Shown: positions 38,545 through 47,652 of the stretch, one piece after another
Layout: every line of letters begins with the position of its first letter
Numbering within the stretch: position 1 is the first letter of the stretch
NCBI GenBank assembly: GCA_965662265.1
Contig: CBFIGX010000006.1
Span: 62,001-126,000, forward strand
Direction of reading: 5' to 3'
Length of the DNA: 64,000 bases
DNA from: CBFIGX01 sp965662265
Lineage (GTDB): Bacteria; Bacteroidota; Bacteroidia; Flavobacteriales; UBA7430
Program-made: the position numbers and the translations under genes
The notes under the pieces: generated by a model
Database searches by the model: none
What the model was told of the DNA's origin: nothing
Seen by the model: the letters and a program-made list of their open reading frames with translations, nothing else

Positions 38545-39912
38545 TTAGTAGCGGATAAGTTTTTGGGTGTAGTTTTGTTTGACACCCTGTGCATTTATAA
38601 GATATATGCCAGGCTTAACAGACTTTAGGTCGATTTTATTTTCAGATGTGTTAATTTCCTTTTTAAGAATTGTTTTTCCATGTAAGTCCATAATTTCAAC
38701 TAGCAACTCTTTTTCTGGTAAGGGTAGTGCAATATTGATACTTGTATTTGCTGGATTAGGGTATGTATTAAGTGATTGTTTAGAAGTTTCAGGAATGTTG
38801 AAATTACTATTTGAAGCTAAAACATAAAGACCGTACTGCATATCAGATACTAAAATATTTCCTGAAGGTAAAAATGGATATACGCCCCATGCCCCTCTGT
38901 AGGAGGCATGATCATCCTCTAGATAGGTGTAGAAATAACCTACTTTTGTTGGGTTAGATGGAGAAGAGATGTCGTAGACCTGTAGACCGTCGTGGTATGA
39001 AGAAACATAGACAAAATCGCCATGTACAATTTGATTGTGAGGAATCGATGATGGATGTATTTCAGAGCTGAATGTGGTAGTTTCAGAGATATTGCTTAAA
39101 TCACTAATATCAAGGACTTTCATGTCATAACCCCAATTTTCATCTGCCATAATATAAGTTTGCATATCTTTTGATGGCCAACCAGAATGATTGTAGCCCT
39201 TGTCTGTATATTCTGTAAGTGATCCAATAATACTTGGACTACTCAAATCAGTAAAATCTACCACATAAAGCCCATCATAGCCATTGTTAATAAACGCTGT
39301 ATCGTTGTTTACCCACATGTCGTGAGCACCACTACTTGTGCCTGGAACTTCGTAATCAATAAGATGTGTTGGGTTAGTTGGGTTTTCAATGTCATAAAGG
39401 GCTAGAGATGTTGCAGCCCATCCAGAACTTGGTTTTCGTACATTACAGGCATACATGATATTCAAAGATTCATCAATAAATATGTTGTGTGATGTCTTGA
39501 TTAATTCATTTGAATCGTACACAACAGAAATGCTGTCTGGAAGATGGCGTAGATCGATGATTTGAAGTGTAGAATTTCCTTCATCGCTTACTGCGTATAA
39601 ATACCCATTTCTATCATGATAATCTCTGTGGATAATTGCGCCGCCTTGATCAGCTCCAGGAATAAAATGAATTTCTGAGCTATTAGATGCGTCTGTAACA
39701 TCAAATATGTGAGTTCCAGCTGTAGATCCAATAACACCATACTCTCTTGAATTACTAACAAATCCCCATACTTCGTTATAAGTGTTATCATACATAGATG
39801 ACCCAATAAGGCTGTCCTCATTCCATTGGAATAATAGCTCGAAATTATCGCCTGTTTGCGCAGATGTGCTTATGTGAAAAATGAAAATAAAAATAAATAA
39901 AAGTTGTTTCAT
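38545..39912 (-). CDS. Secreted LVIVD-repeat (choice-of-anchor B) protein with type IX sorting domain
   Basis: A 455-residue exported protein with a signal peptide (residues about 1-18, ending ISTSAQ). The body holds repeated beta-propeller-like LVIVD units (for example GLYVVDFTDLSSP, GLQVYDISSPSNPTKVG), as in choice-of-anchor B proteins. The last 75 residues form a Por secretion-system C-terminal domain (YPNPANTSINI ... KPGIYLINAQG ... KLIRY), which directs export by the type IX system and surface attachment or release. The biological role is not known. It lies 3 bases after lpxK and upstream of gatB. Confidence 0.87.
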   Translation of the reverse strand: MKQLLFIFIFIFHISTSAQTGDNFELLFQWNEDSLIGSSMYDNTYNEVWGFVSNSREYGVIGSTAGTHIFDVTDASNSSEIHFIPGADQGGAIIHRDYHDRNGYLYAVSDEGNSTLQIIDLRHLPDSISVVYDSNELIKTSHNIFIDESLNIMYACNVRKPSSGWAATSLALYDIENPTNPTHLIDYEVPGTSSGAHDMWVNNDTAFINNGYDGLYVVDFTDLSSPSIIGSLTEYTDKGYNHSGWPSKDMQTYIMADENWGYDMKVLDISDLSNISETTTFSSEIHPSSIPHNQIVHGDFVYVSSYHDGLQVYDISSPSNPTKVGYFYTYLEDDHASYRGAWGVYPFLPSGNILVSDMQYGLYVLASNSNFNIPETSKQSLNTYPNPANTSINIALPLPEKELLVEIMDLHGKTILKKEINTSENKIDLKSVKPGIYLINAQGVKQNYTQKLIRY

Positions 39913-39915
39913 AGC

Positions 39916-40935
39916 TTATGTTATTATTGATTTAAGTCTTGAGTTAAAGATAGTTTCTTGTTTTACATCAACAAATTTTATTCCAATAGTCAAACGGTAA
40001 ATTTGAATGTTGATTTGCGATGGAAATGCAGTGATTTTAAGTCTCATCCAATCTTTTTCTGTACAAATAATGGCATCATATCCTTCGCTTTTTTGGATCA
40101 AGTATTTTACATCATATTTAGTGAAGTTGTGATGGTCTGGAAATGACGCTGCTTCATAACTGATCCCTTCTTTCTCTAAATAATCGTGGATTGGCTTTGG
40201 TTGAGCAATACCTGTAATTAATAAATATTTCATTTTATTGTCTAACTCACAAGACTCTTCTTTTTGATTAATTAGACCCTTATAGTTTATGTAGGTGAAG
40301 AAAACTTCTGCAGACGAATAGCGTCCAATTTTAGATCGAATTCTATCTTGCTTTTTTTTGTTTAGAGATTCTGGACACTTACTAATTATAATAATATTTG
40401 CTCTTTGAGATCCAGATCTAGACTCTCTTAATCGACCTAGTGGAAGGATGCTGTCTGAATAAAATAGTTTGGAGAAAGAGCTAACCATAATATTCAAGTC
40501 TCTAGCAACATATCTGTGTTGAAATGCATCGTCTAATATTACTATTTCTGGAGGCTTGTTTTGATTTTCAAGATACTGAAGGGCTTTTTTTCTTTTTGAT
40601 TCAACAATCATCTTAAAATCATTACCTTCAAATCGACATAACAATTCTAAGGGCTCATCTCCTAAAATATCAGCATTATGCTTGCCAGTGTCGCCGTCAA
40701 TCAAGCCTTTGCTTTTTCTTTTGTAGCCTCTACTTATAACAGCTTTATTCTTGTTGTGAAATTGCTCTAGGAGATATGCCACAAATGGTGTTTTCCCAGT
40801 TCCACCTGTACTTAAATTCCCAACACTGATTACTTTTAATTTAGATTTGTAAGTTGTTATAACTCCCTTGTCAAAAAGAAGGTTTCTCACATCTGTTATA
40901 GTTTTGTAAAAAAAAGATAATGACTGTAAAAGCAT
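39916..40935 (-). CDS. lpxK: Tetraacyldisaccharide 4'-kinase
   Basis: Inner-membrane-associated kinase that phosphorylates the lipid A disaccharide at the 4' position. It has 339 residues, with an N-terminal amphipathic/membrane helix (about 1-20), then VISVGNLSTGGTGKTP with the P loop (43-49), LDDAFQHR and PLGRLRES. I use the ATG at 40935 because the family begins just before the YKTITDVRNLLFDKG segment; the ORF is open for 28 more codons to 41019. It heads the lpxK-to-lpxH unit. Confidence 0.93.
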   Translation of the reverse strand: MLLQSLSFFYKTITDVRNLLFDKGVITTYKSKLKVISVGNLSTGGTGKTPFVAYLLEQFHNKNKAVISRGYKRKSKGLIDGDTGKHNADILGDEPLELLCRFEGNDFKMIVESKRKKALQYLENQNKPPEIVILDDAFQHRYVARDLNIMVSSFSKLFYSDSILPLGRLRESRSGSQRANIIIISKCPESLNKKKQDRIRSKIGRYSSAEVFFTYINYKGLINQKEESCELDNKMKYLLITGIAQPKPIHDYLEKEGISYEAASFPDHHNFTKYDVKYLIQKSEGYDAIICTEKDWMRLKITAFPSQINIQIYRLTIGIKFVDVKQETIFNSRLKSIIT

Positions 40936-41019
40936 GACCACGTCTTTTAATAAGTCGAAAATACACAATCTCAGCGTTCTACTATGTAAAAAAATATTAT
41001 TTTGCTTAAAAATTCTCAT

Positions 41020-42114
41020 ATGTTATTAAAAGACATCTGTAATAGTCTAGAAAGTTGGGCTCCGCTTTCATACCAAGAATCCTATGATAATAGTGGCTTA
41101 ATAATTGGAGATAAAACCACAGAAATCAGTGCTGCACTAGTAAGTTTAGATTGTACTGAAGAGGTTGTAGATGAAGCTATTTCTCTAGGATGCAACTTAA
41201 TTATTTCTCATCACCCAATTTTATTTAATGGAGTAACTAATTTAACCGGTAAAACCTATGTAGAGCGTACGATAGTAAAAGCCATAAAAAATGATATAGC
41301 ATTATATGCTATTCATACAAACTTAGATAATGTAGTGACTGGTGTTAATGCTAAAATTAGCCAAAAAATTGGCCTTGTAAATACAAGGATTCTACAGCCA
41401 AAGAGTGGTTATCTTAAACAATTGATTTTTTATGTGCCAACCGATGCTAAAGAAACGGTAACAAATGCGATGTATGAGGCAGGAGCTGGAGCCATAGGAA
41501 ATTATAGCGAATGTTCTTTTTCGGTCTCTGGGACCGGGAGCTTTAAAGGTTCAGAGTCGTCTAACCCAAAGATTGGCGCTAAGGGTGTTAGAACAACTTT
41601 AAATGAACAAATGGTAGCGCTTATTTTCCCAAGTTCTAAAGAGACTTCAATTTTAGATGCGATGAAAAATGCGCACCCCTATGAAGAAGTAGCATATCAT
41701 GTATTTGCAATTGATAATCAAAATGAGCAGATTGGTTCAGGAATGATTGGTGAGCTTTTAGAAGAAATGAATAGTGTTGAATTTTTAAAATTGCTTAAAA
41801 ATAAAATGAACACACCATGTATTAGATACACGAAACTTGTGTCAGATAAAATTAAAAAAGTTGCACTTTGTGGTGGTTCGGGGTCTTTTTTACTAGATTC
41901 AGCAAAACGTGCTGGTGCAGATGTTTTTATTACAAGTGATTTTAAATATCATGATTTTTTTAATGCAGAAAATGAGATTTTAGTTGCTGATATTGGACAT
42001 TATGAAAGCGAACAATATACTATAGAGTTAATATCTGATTTTCTTAGAAAAAAATTTCCTAAATTTGCAGTTCGTTTGACCAAGGTAAATACCAATCCAA
42101 TCAACTATTTGTAA
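41020..42114 (+). CDS. Nif3-like dinuclear metal-centre protein
   Basis: Member of the NIF3/DUF34 family (YqfO/YbgI-like) with a hexameric dinuclear metal site; sometimes called GTP cyclohydrolase I type 2, but the true function is unsettled. It has 364 residues. The N-terminal half has ESYDNSGLIIGD and ISHHPILF metal ligands, the middle an inserted PII/CutA-like domain (about 130-230, ending HPYEEVAYHVF) and the C-terminal half ITSDFKYHDFF and DIGHYESEQ. An ATG 6 codons upstream is possible. Divergent from lpxK; a zinc-ribbon gene follows after 3 bases. Confidence 0.93.
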   Translation: MLLKDICNSLESWAPLSYQESYDNSGLIIGDKTTEISAALVSLDCTEEVVDEAISLGCNLIISHHPILFNGVTNLTGKTYVERTIVKAIKNDIALYAIHTNLDNVVTGVNAKISQKIGLVNTRILQPKSGYLKQLIFYVPTDAKETVTNAMYEAGAGAIGNYSECSFSVSGTGSFKGSESSNPKIGAKGVRTTLNEQMVALIFPSSKETSILDAMKNAHPYEEVAYHVFAIDNQNEQIGSGMIGELLEEMNSVEFLKLLKNKMNTPCIRYTKLVSDKIKKVALCGGSGSFLLDSAKRAGADVFITSDFKYHDFFNAENEILVADIGHYESEQYTIELISDFLRKKFPKFAVRLTKVNTNPINYL

Positions 42115-42117
42115 GAG

Positions 42118-42864
42118 ATGGCAAAAGCAAAACAAGCTACCGTTGAAGAAAAATTAGTCGCTTTATACGAGCTACAATCTATAGATACTCAAATCGATAA
42201 AATTAAAATTTTACGTGGAGAGCTGCCCTTAGAGGTTCAAGATTTAGAAGATGAAATTGCAGGACTTCAAACACGTGTTTTTAACATTAAGGAAGAAATT
42301 GAGAATTTTGATTCTATAATTAAAGAAAAAGAAGCTATGATATTAGATTCTAAATCTTTAATTGGGAAATACGATGAGCAATTAAAAAACATTCGTAACA
42401 ACAGAGAGTTTGATTCTCTAAATAAGGAAATTGAATTTCAAAACTTAGAAATTGAATTGTCTGAAAAGAGAATTAAAGAAGCAAAAGCATCAATTGAAGC
42501 AAAAACTGAAATTGTATCAGTTGCTGAAGCAAAGCTAGAAGACCGAAAAAATGACCTTAAAAGTAAAAATGAAGAGTTAGAGGGGATTATTTCTGAAACG
42601 AAGAAAGATGAACAACGATTGTCTAAAGAATCTAAAACTGCCGAAAAAGTAATCGATGAGCGCTTATTAAATGCTTATAAGAAATTGCGAGGTTCCGTAA
42701 GGAATGGTTTAGCAGTAGTTCCTGTTTTACGAGATGCTTGTGGAGGTTGTTTTAATAATGTCCCACCACAGAGGCAAATGGATATAGCTGCCCGCAAAAA
42801 AGTAATTGTATGTGAACATTGTGGTAGAGTACTGGTCGATAAAACAATGGCTGGTGCGGAATAA
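42118..42864 (+). CDS. Coiled-coil protein with C4-type zinc ribbon
   Basis: A 248-residue protein consisting of a long antiparallel coiled coil (about residues 10-195) and a C-terminal zinc ribbon with DACGGCFNNVPPQ and CEHCGRVL (two CxxC pairs). It matches the C4-type zinc-ribbon family (CT398/DUF164-like), often found beside nif3 homologues as here (3-base gap). A nucleic-acid or protein-binding role is possible, but no function is established. Confidence 0.88.
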   Translation: MAKAKQATVEEKLVALYELQSIDTQIDKIKILRGELPLEVQDLEDEIAGLQTRVFNIKEEIENFDSIIKEKEAMILDSKSLIGKYDEQLKNIRNNREFDSLNKEIEFQNLEIELSEKRIKEAKASIEAKTEIVSVAEAKLEDRKNDLKSKNEELEGIISETKKDEQRLSKESKTAEKVIDERLLNAYKKLRGSVRNGLAVVPVLRDACGGCFNNVPPQRQMDIAARKKVIVCEHCGRVLVDKTMAGAE

Positions 42865-42880
42865 TAAAAATATATTTCTA

Positions 42881-42913
42881 AAAAAAAGGCTTCCATTTGG
42901 AAGCCTTTTTTTT
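42881..42913. terminator. Bidirectional terminator between convergent genes
   Basis: AAAAAAAGGCTTCC and GGAAGCCTTTTTTTT flank an ATTT loop, so either strand yields a GC-rich hairpin followed by a T run. It lies between the zinc-ribbon gene and the convergent porin gene and touches the porin stop codon (42912-42914). Confidence 0.92.
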
Positions 42914-44351
42914 AGAATTTAATACCAGCACTTATCATTGCTTGGCGATATTCCCGTTTAACTGGAAAACTTTGATAATTATATGTCTGATTAGAGTATT
43001 CAGAGGTAGAGTTTACAATTGCTAAATCAAAAAAGTAACGCTCTACTTGAATCCCTAAACCGAAACTCAAAGATTCTCTTTTAGAGTCATCCCCTAAATA
43101 AGGGCTCCCGTAATAAGAATAGCCTGCCCTTAAGCTTAATTGAGGATGGAGTCTATATTCAACGCCTAGTTTTAAATTGTGAGTACTATTAAACAAGAGG
43201 CTAATTGAATCATTATCACTGTTAAAATTAGCAAAATCTGACTGCAACATCGAATTAGAATAGTCTAAGTACTCATAGTCAGTACTAATAATAGCCTTTT
43301 TACTAATAACAAGTGCAAGGCTGTTTATAATTTTAAAAGGCGTTCTTAGACGGTAATCAAATAGGTTGATAGTTGAGTTAGCTTGATAGCTTTCGCCATT
43401 TTCAAAATAGGTATTTATTTCAGTCTGATATTCTTCAGAAATTTCATAGCTAGTAGGTGTGTGAAGAGCAAATCCATATCGAATATTATCTTCTAATTTA
43501 TAAATTAAACCTAGTTTAAGGTTTATGCCTGAACCCTTTGAGTGAAGGTGTGATTTGTAATTAAACGAATTCATTATGATGTCATCATCTGAATCGTGTA
43601 CAAAATCTTCTTCAGAGATGTAAGTGTTTTCTGTGTAGTTAAATGTTGGAAATCCAATAGTAGCTCCTAGAAATAATTTGTCTTTGTAGGCTGTCCCAAA
43701 GCTTATATAAAATTCATTTTTTGAACCAAAAGTATTCTGTCTGTAGGATTGCTGTTTATTCATGTCACTATTTACAGGAGAAAAGTAGTCTGTTGTAGAG
43801 CCAGGAATCGTGTCAATTAAATAAGTGTTGAATGCTAGCAAGTTATTAAATTGGCCTAGTTCACTTGGGATTGTTCCGTTAGAGTTAGAAACAAAATAGT
43901 CTGCTAAGGAGCTAGTATTTTGAGAGGCAATAACACTTGTTTTTGAGTTGTAGTCATCTAATTTGTTAAATCCAATACTAAAGTTGTATCTATTCCAGTC
44001 GCCAACTTGCTCAGGGTCAAAAATGTTAGCAGTAGTGTAGTTTATGTTCGGGATATTAATATTAGGATTTTTGCTAAACTGTTTAATTCCGTAGAAAGTA
44101 GTATGATTCTCTAGTGTGTTTAAGTTTAGCGTTGATGTGAATTGACCACTAGTTAATACAGCTATACCCGCAGGGTTGTAGCTAGCTGTCATTCCTGTAG
44201 CACCCAGAGCGCCAAATGCTCCACCCATAGCGGTATATCTAGCAGAACCCCAAAGAGATTCTTTTGAGTATCTAAGCGCATCTGTATGGTTTTGTGCTAT
44301 AAGCGAAATGTTGAGCGCAATTGTTAAGCTGAAAAGTAGTTTTTTGTGCAT
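42912..44351 (-). CDS. OmpP1/FadL-like outer membrane protein
   Basis: Predicted outer membrane beta-barrel transporter of the FadL/toluene family; such Bacteroidota proteins are often labelled hemin receptor without proof. It has 479 residues. A signal peptide (about 1-19, ending SLIAQ) precedes the conserved SARYTAMGGAFGALGATG and YNPAG segments. Alternating beta strands follow, ending in an aromatic-containing C-terminal strand (MISAGIKF). It follows the Tyr/His-rich gene by 14 bases. The likely cargo is a small hydrophobic molecule. Confidence 0.86.
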   Translation of the reverse strand: MHKKLLFSLTIALNISLIAQNHTDALRYSKESLWGSARYTAMGGAFGALGATGMTASYNPAGIAVLTSGQFTSTLNLNTLENHTTFYGIKQFSKNPNINIPNINYTTANIFDPEQVGDWNRYNFSIGFNKLDDYNSKTSVIASQNTSSLADYFVSNSNGTIPSELGQFNNLLAFNTYLIDTIPGSTTDYFSPVNSDMNKQQSYRQNTFGSKNEFYISFGTAYKDKLFLGATIGFPTFNYTENTYISEEDFVHDSDDDIIMNSFNYKSHLHSKGSGINLKLGLIYKLEDNIRYGFALHTPTSYEISEEYQTEINTYFENGESYQANSTINLFDYRLRTPFKIINSLALVISKKAIISTDYEYLDYSNSMLQSDFANFNSDNDSISLLFNSTHNLKLGVEYRLHPQLSLRAGYSYYGSPYLGDDSKRESLSFGLGIQVERYFFDLAIVNSTSEYSNQTYNYQSFPVKREYRQAMISAGIKF

Positions 44352-44365
44352 GGATTGGTTGGGAG

Positions 44366-45274
44366 TTATCTTGGTTTTCTTCCTGATGATGAATTAGATC
44401 TGGCAGGTCTGGTGTTTCGAGTATTTGAAAGTTTGTTTGAAGGCCTGGGTGTATTGAAGCTGTTTTTTGGTTTGCTTGTATTATAATTTGTTCTAGGTTT
44501 ACTATTAGGCTGGTAATTGGTCTTTTTTTGTTGCCTCTGGTTAGTAATCTGCTTGTTAAGCTCTAGCGTATTAGGTTTATTTAACTTCAATCTATTTGAC
44601 TTTGTAGGTGCAGTCGAGCTTTTCACCTTTGATATTGTGTAGTCAGGTTCGGTGTTGGCCTTTGAAGAATTTCTTTTGTAAAGATTTGAGTTTTTAGTAG
44701 AGCTTGCTATTGGTCTATTTGGTCTCGATAAGTTCCCTGTGCCCATTGTTGTGTTTAAGCCTTCACGAGGGCCATATGTGATATTGTTAGCTAGACTGTT
44801 TAAAGGAGTGTAGTAGGGGTAGCTCCAGTAGTTGTGATAAGAGCTGTAATAATGACTATATCCATAATATGGGTAGTGCCAACTGTAAAATGGATCGTAA
44901 TGCCATCCCCAATGACTATGATAGAATGGGTCGTAATAGTAGGAGCCAAAATGACAATGTGCACTTATAAATGGGTCGTGAAAAAATCCATAATGGAAAC
45001 TTATTGATGAGCCGTAATAATCCCTGTGAAAACGATTAATTCTTGATGAGTAACTCATGTCTAGATAAATATTTGTTTCATCTTCGTAGTCGTCTTCCTC
45101 ATAAACAATTTCTTCCTCAGTGTATTCATTAAAGTCCATTTTAATCACTTTAACTTCTTTTTCATCGCTGCTATAGTATAAATCGTCAGCATACCATTTG
45201 TTTGTATTTTGGGCAACAGTATATCCGGAAGACATAACATTTAGTAAACACAAAAAGATCACCAATAGTCTCAT
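44366..45274 (-). CDS. Secreted Tyr/His/Ser-rich low-complexity protein
   Basis: I do not recognise a family with a known function. The 302 residues start with a signal peptide (about 1-21, ending TVAQ). An acidic segment (about 36-70, EEEIVYEEDDYEDE) follows, then an aromatic and His-rich block (about 85-155) with repeated DPFYSWHYP-type units and SHYYSSYHNY. The C-terminal 120 residues are Asn/Lys/Arg/Thr-rich, basic and probably disordered. It lies 14 bases before the FadL-like gene, so the two are likely cotranscribed. Metal binding or a surface matrix role is speculation. Confidence 0.78.
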   Translation of the reverse strand: MRLLVIFLCLLNVMSSGYTVAQNTNKWYADDLYYSSDEKEVKVIKMDFNEYTEEEIVYEEDDYEDETNIYLDMSYSSRINRFHRDYYGSSISFHYGFFHDPFISAHCHFGSYYYDPFYHSHWGWHYDPFYSWHYPYYGYSHYYSSYHNYWSYPYYTPLNSLANNITYGPREGLNTTMGTGNLSRPNRPIASSTKNSNLYKRNSSKANTEPDYTISKVKSSTAPTKSNRLKLNKPNTLELNKQITNQRQQKKTNYQPNSKPRTNYNTSKPKNSFNTPRPSNKLSNTRNTRPARSNSSSGRKPR

Positions 45275-45332
45275 AATTTAGTCTTTGTTTTAGAGTTACA
45301 CATTTATGGTTCGATTTCTTTCTTTAGAAGAA

Positions 45333-45361
45333 TTGAGATAAACCTTATTTTATTAGTTTTG
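45333..45361 (+). promoter_or_regulatory. Promoter of proS
   Basis: TTG at 45333-45335 and TAGTTTTG at 45354-45361 are separated by 18 bases, matching the Bacteroidota promoter. It lies 54 bases upstream of the proS ATG, in the divergent gap 45275-45415. Confidence 0.75.
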
Positions 45362-45415
45362 TAAAGGCTTACACTTAACAAATTTAGCAAATATTATTCC
45401 AATTTTTTTAGGAGA

Positions 45416-46891
45416 ATGGCAAAGAAACTTACAAGTAGAACGGAAGATTACTCTAAATGGTACAATGAGTTAGTTGTTAGCGCTGACTTAGCAGAAAACT
45501 CGGGTGTTAGAGGGTGTATGGTTATTAAACCATATGGTTATGCCATTTGGGAAAAAATGCAAGCTGAGCTGGACAAAAAGTTTAAAGAGACTGGTCATGT
45601 CAACGCTTACTTTCCTTTGTTTATACCTAAGTCGTATTTTAGTAAAGAGGCATCACATGTAGATGGATTTGCAAAAGAATGTGCTGTGGTAACGCATTAC
45701 AGATTGAAGAATGATCCTAATGGCAATGGAATTGTTGTAGATGAAGATGCAAAGCTAGAAGAGGAATTGATTGTGAGACCTACCTCAGAAACAATTATAT
45801 GGGATACCTATAAAAAATGGATCCAATCTTATAGAGATTTACCTGTATTAGTCAATCAATGGGCAAATGTAGTAAGGTGGGAAATGAGAACTCGCTTGTT
45901 TTTGCGTACTGCAGAGTTCCTGTGGCAAGAAGGGCATACAGCTCATGCAACTGAATCGGAAGCTGTGCTTGAGGCCGAGCAAATGTGTAATGTATATGCA
46001 GATTTTGTCCAAGATTTTATGGCTATACCAGTGATTAAAGGTGTTAAGTCTGAGTCTGAAAGGTTTGCAGGTGCGTTGGAAACTTATTGTATAGAAGCAC
46101 TAATGCAAGACGGTAAAGCTTTGCAAGCTGGGACATCTCATTTTTTAGGCCAAAATTTCGCAAAAGCTTTTGATGTAAAATTTCAGTCTAAAGAAGGCAA
46201 GTTAGAGCACGTTTGGGCAACTTCATGGGGTGTGTCTACCAGATTAATGGGAGCTCTGGTAATGACTCACTCTGATGATCACGGGTTGGTTCTTCCTCCA
46301 AATTTGGCTCCTTGGCAAGTCGTTATAGTTCCTATCCATCGCAATGACGAACAATTAGCTCAAATCAATGATAAAGCAAACGAAATTATTAATTCACTTC
46401 GTGCCAAAGGTGTGACAGTAAAATATGATAATAGAACGACTCATAAGCCTGGATGGAAATTTAATGAGTATGAGCTTAAAGGCGTACCTCTGCGAATAGC
46501 TATTGGTCCAAAAGATCTGGATAAAGGCACCGTAGAGGTTGCTCGAAGAGATACACTTGAAAAGCAATATATGTCCATGAGTGATGTAGAAAACCAGGTG
46601 CCTATACTTCTCAATCAAATACAAGAACAATTGTACGAAAAAGCGTTAAAGTATAGACAAGACCATATTACTGAAGTTGATGATTTCGATACTTTTAAGG
46701 AATTATTAGAGACCAAGGGTGGCTTTCTTTCCTGCCACTGGGATGGAACCTCAGAAACCGAAGATAAGATTAAACAGCTGACCAAAGCAACGATTAGATG
46801 TATTCCTTTGAATGCTAAGGTAGAGGAAGGGTGTTGTATATTTACAGGCAAGCCTTCCAGCAAGAGAGTCTTATTTGCTAAAGCGTATTAA
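45416..46891 (+). CDS. proS: Prolyl-tRNA synthetase (short, archaeal/eukaryotic-like type)
   Basis: Class II synthetase that charges tRNA-Pro. It has 491 residues, the short form without the INS editing domain. The start [17 protein letters not shown], motif 2 ([14 protein letters not shown]) and motif 3 region ([19 protein letters not shown]) are clear, followed by the anticodon-binding domain and a C-terminal zinc-binding-like extension with [25 protein letters not shown] lies one base before the ATG, too close to act as a normal Shine-Dalgarno. Its own promoter is visible. Confidence 0.97.
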   Translation: MAKKLTSRTEDYSKWYNELVVSADLAENSGVRGCMVIKPYGYAIWEKMQAELDKKFKETGHVNAYFPLFIPKSYFSKEASHVDGFAKECAVVTHYRLKNDPNGNGIVVDEDAKLEEELIVRPTSETIIWDTYKKWIQSYRDLPVLVNQWANVVRWEMRTRLFLRTAEFLWQEGHTAHATESEAVLEAEQMCNVYADFVQDFMAIPVIKGVKSESERFAGALETYCIEALMQDGKALQAGTSHFLGQNFAKAFDVKFQSKEGKLEHVWATSWGVSTRLMGALVMTHSDDHGLVLPPNLAPWQVVIVPIHRNDEQLAQINDKANEIINSLRAKGVTVKYDNRTTHKPGWKFNEYELKGVPLRIAIGPKDLDKGTVEVARRDTLEKQYMSMSDVENQVPILLNQIQEQLYEKALKYRQDHITEVDDFDTFKELLETKGGFLSCHWDGTSETEDKIKQLTKATIRCIPLNAKVEEGCCIFTGKPSSKRVLFAKAY

Positions 46892-46952
46892 TTGATATTT
46901 TACACTCAAGGATAATTGCCTTTAATTAAGTCACTTTTCCAATGATGCATTG

Positions 46953-46981
46953 TTGCAGCATTTATAATTTTATTACATTTG
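46953..46981 (+). promoter_or_regulatory. Promoter of the first tRNA-Glu
   Basis: TTG at 46953-46955 and TACATTTG at 46974-46981 are 18 bases apart, an excellent match, 29 bases upstream of the tRNA. Confidence 0.82.
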
Positions 46982-47010
46982 CATTCTCAAAAGCAAAAAA
47001 TGCTTTTAAT

Positions 47011-47082
47011 GGTCCGTTCGTCTAGGGGTTAGGACTCATGGTTTTCATCCATGCAACAGGGGTTCGAATCCCCTACGGACTG
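47011..47082 (+). tRNA. tRNA-Glu (anticodon TTC), copy 1
   Basis: A full cloverleaf can be drawn: acceptor stem GGTCCGT with ACGGACT (a G-T pair at the end), anticodon stem CATGG/CCATG with loop TTTTCAT giving anticodon TTC, and T arm AGGGG-TTCGAAT-CCCCT. The discriminator is G; CCA is not encoded. It is identical to copy 2, 152 bases downstream, and has its own promoter. Confidence 0.96.
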
Positions 47083-47113
47083 CTATAAGAACCGTTCTTT
47101 TAATCAAAATTCT

Positions 47114-47143
47114 TTGTAGGGTGAAAAAATCTACTTAAGTTTG
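47114..47143 (+). promoter_or_regulatory. Promoter of the second tRNA-Glu and rpsT
   Basis: TTG at 47114-47116 and TAAGTTTG at 47136-47143 are 19 bases apart. It lies 19 bases upstream of the second tRNA and probably also drives rpsT, because no other promoter is seen before that gene. Confidence 0.8.
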
Positions 47144-47160
47144 CACCCCATTTAAGGGAT

Positions 47161-47237
47161 ATGGTCCGTTCGTCTAGGGGTTAGGACTCATGGTTTTCAT
47201 CCATGCAACAGGGGTTCGAATCCCCTACGGACTGCTA
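47161..47237 (+). repeat. 77-base direct repeat (tRNA-Glu copies)
   Basis: Bases 47161-47237 are identical to 47009-47085, covering each tRNA-Glu with short flanks. The copies are 152 bases apart in direct orientation, so recombination between them could delete one copy. Confidence 0.9.
47163..47234 (+). tRNA. tRNA-Glu (anticodon TTC), copy 2
   Basis: Identical in all 72 positions to the first tRNA-Glu. The flanking DNA is different apart from two bases before and three after, so the duplication is old or the tRNAs are kept identical. It has a separate promoter and is followed 27 bases later by rpsT. Confidence 0.96.
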
Positions 47238-47261
47238 AAAAAAATTAAAGCGAAAAAAGCT

Positions 47262-47513
47262 ATGGCAAATCACAAATCAACACTAAGAAGAATTCGTTCC
47301 GACAAGTCGAAAACTCTTAACAATAAATATTACCACAAAACAATGCGTAATTCTCTCAGAGATCTACGTGCTGAAGAAGATAAGTCTGCTGCACAAAAGG
47401 AGATGTCATCTTTAGTTTCTAAAATTGATAAGTTAGCTAAGCGCGGAGTTATTCATAAGAATAAGGCAGCCAACATAAAATCTAAGCTTTCTAAAAAAAT
47501 AGCGGCACTTTAA
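47262..47513 (+). CDS. rpsT: 30S ribosomal protein S20
   Basis: bS20, a helical primary binder of 16S rRNA. It has 83 residues, starting MANHKSTLRRIRSDKSK, with the RNSLRDLR and GVIHKNKAANIKSKLSKK segments. The open frame continues upstream through the tRNA-Glu gene, but the family starts at this ATG. It is followed by a strong terminator. Confidence 0.97.
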   Translation: MANHKSTLRRIRSDKSKTLNNKYYHKTMRNSLRDLRAEEDKSAAQKEMSSLVSKIDKLAKRGVIHKNKAANIKSKLSKKIAAL

Positions 47514-47533
47514 ACTATTTCTAGTTAAAATCT

Positions 47534-47564
47534 AACCCTGACATACAAGTCAGGGTTTTTTTTG
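47534..47564 (+). terminator. Terminator after rpsT
   Basis: AACCCTGAC and GTCAGGGTT pair around a 6-base loop, followed by a run of T. It lies 20 bases after the rpsT stop and closes the tRNA-Glu/rpsT unit. Confidence 0.92.
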
Positions 47565-47652
47565 TCCTATGCTTTTATCAACATATTTAATCAAACCAAG
47601 TGTTTATACCTAGTTTATACTATTATCTATATTTAGTCAAAATAATATAATA

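Noticed and set aside
40936..41019. 28-codon N-terminal extension of lpxK
   Set aside because: The extra residues are not like the family, and they would fill the whole divergent region in front of the Nif3-like gene.
45410..45414. AGGAG before proS as a Shine-Dalgarno site
   Set aside because: It is one base from the ATG, too close to place the start codon in the P site, and the phylum rarely uses such pairing.
47190..47261. Longer rpsT start reading through the tRNA-Glu gene
   Set aside because: The upstream 24 codons translate tRNA sequence; S20 proteins begin at MANHKS.
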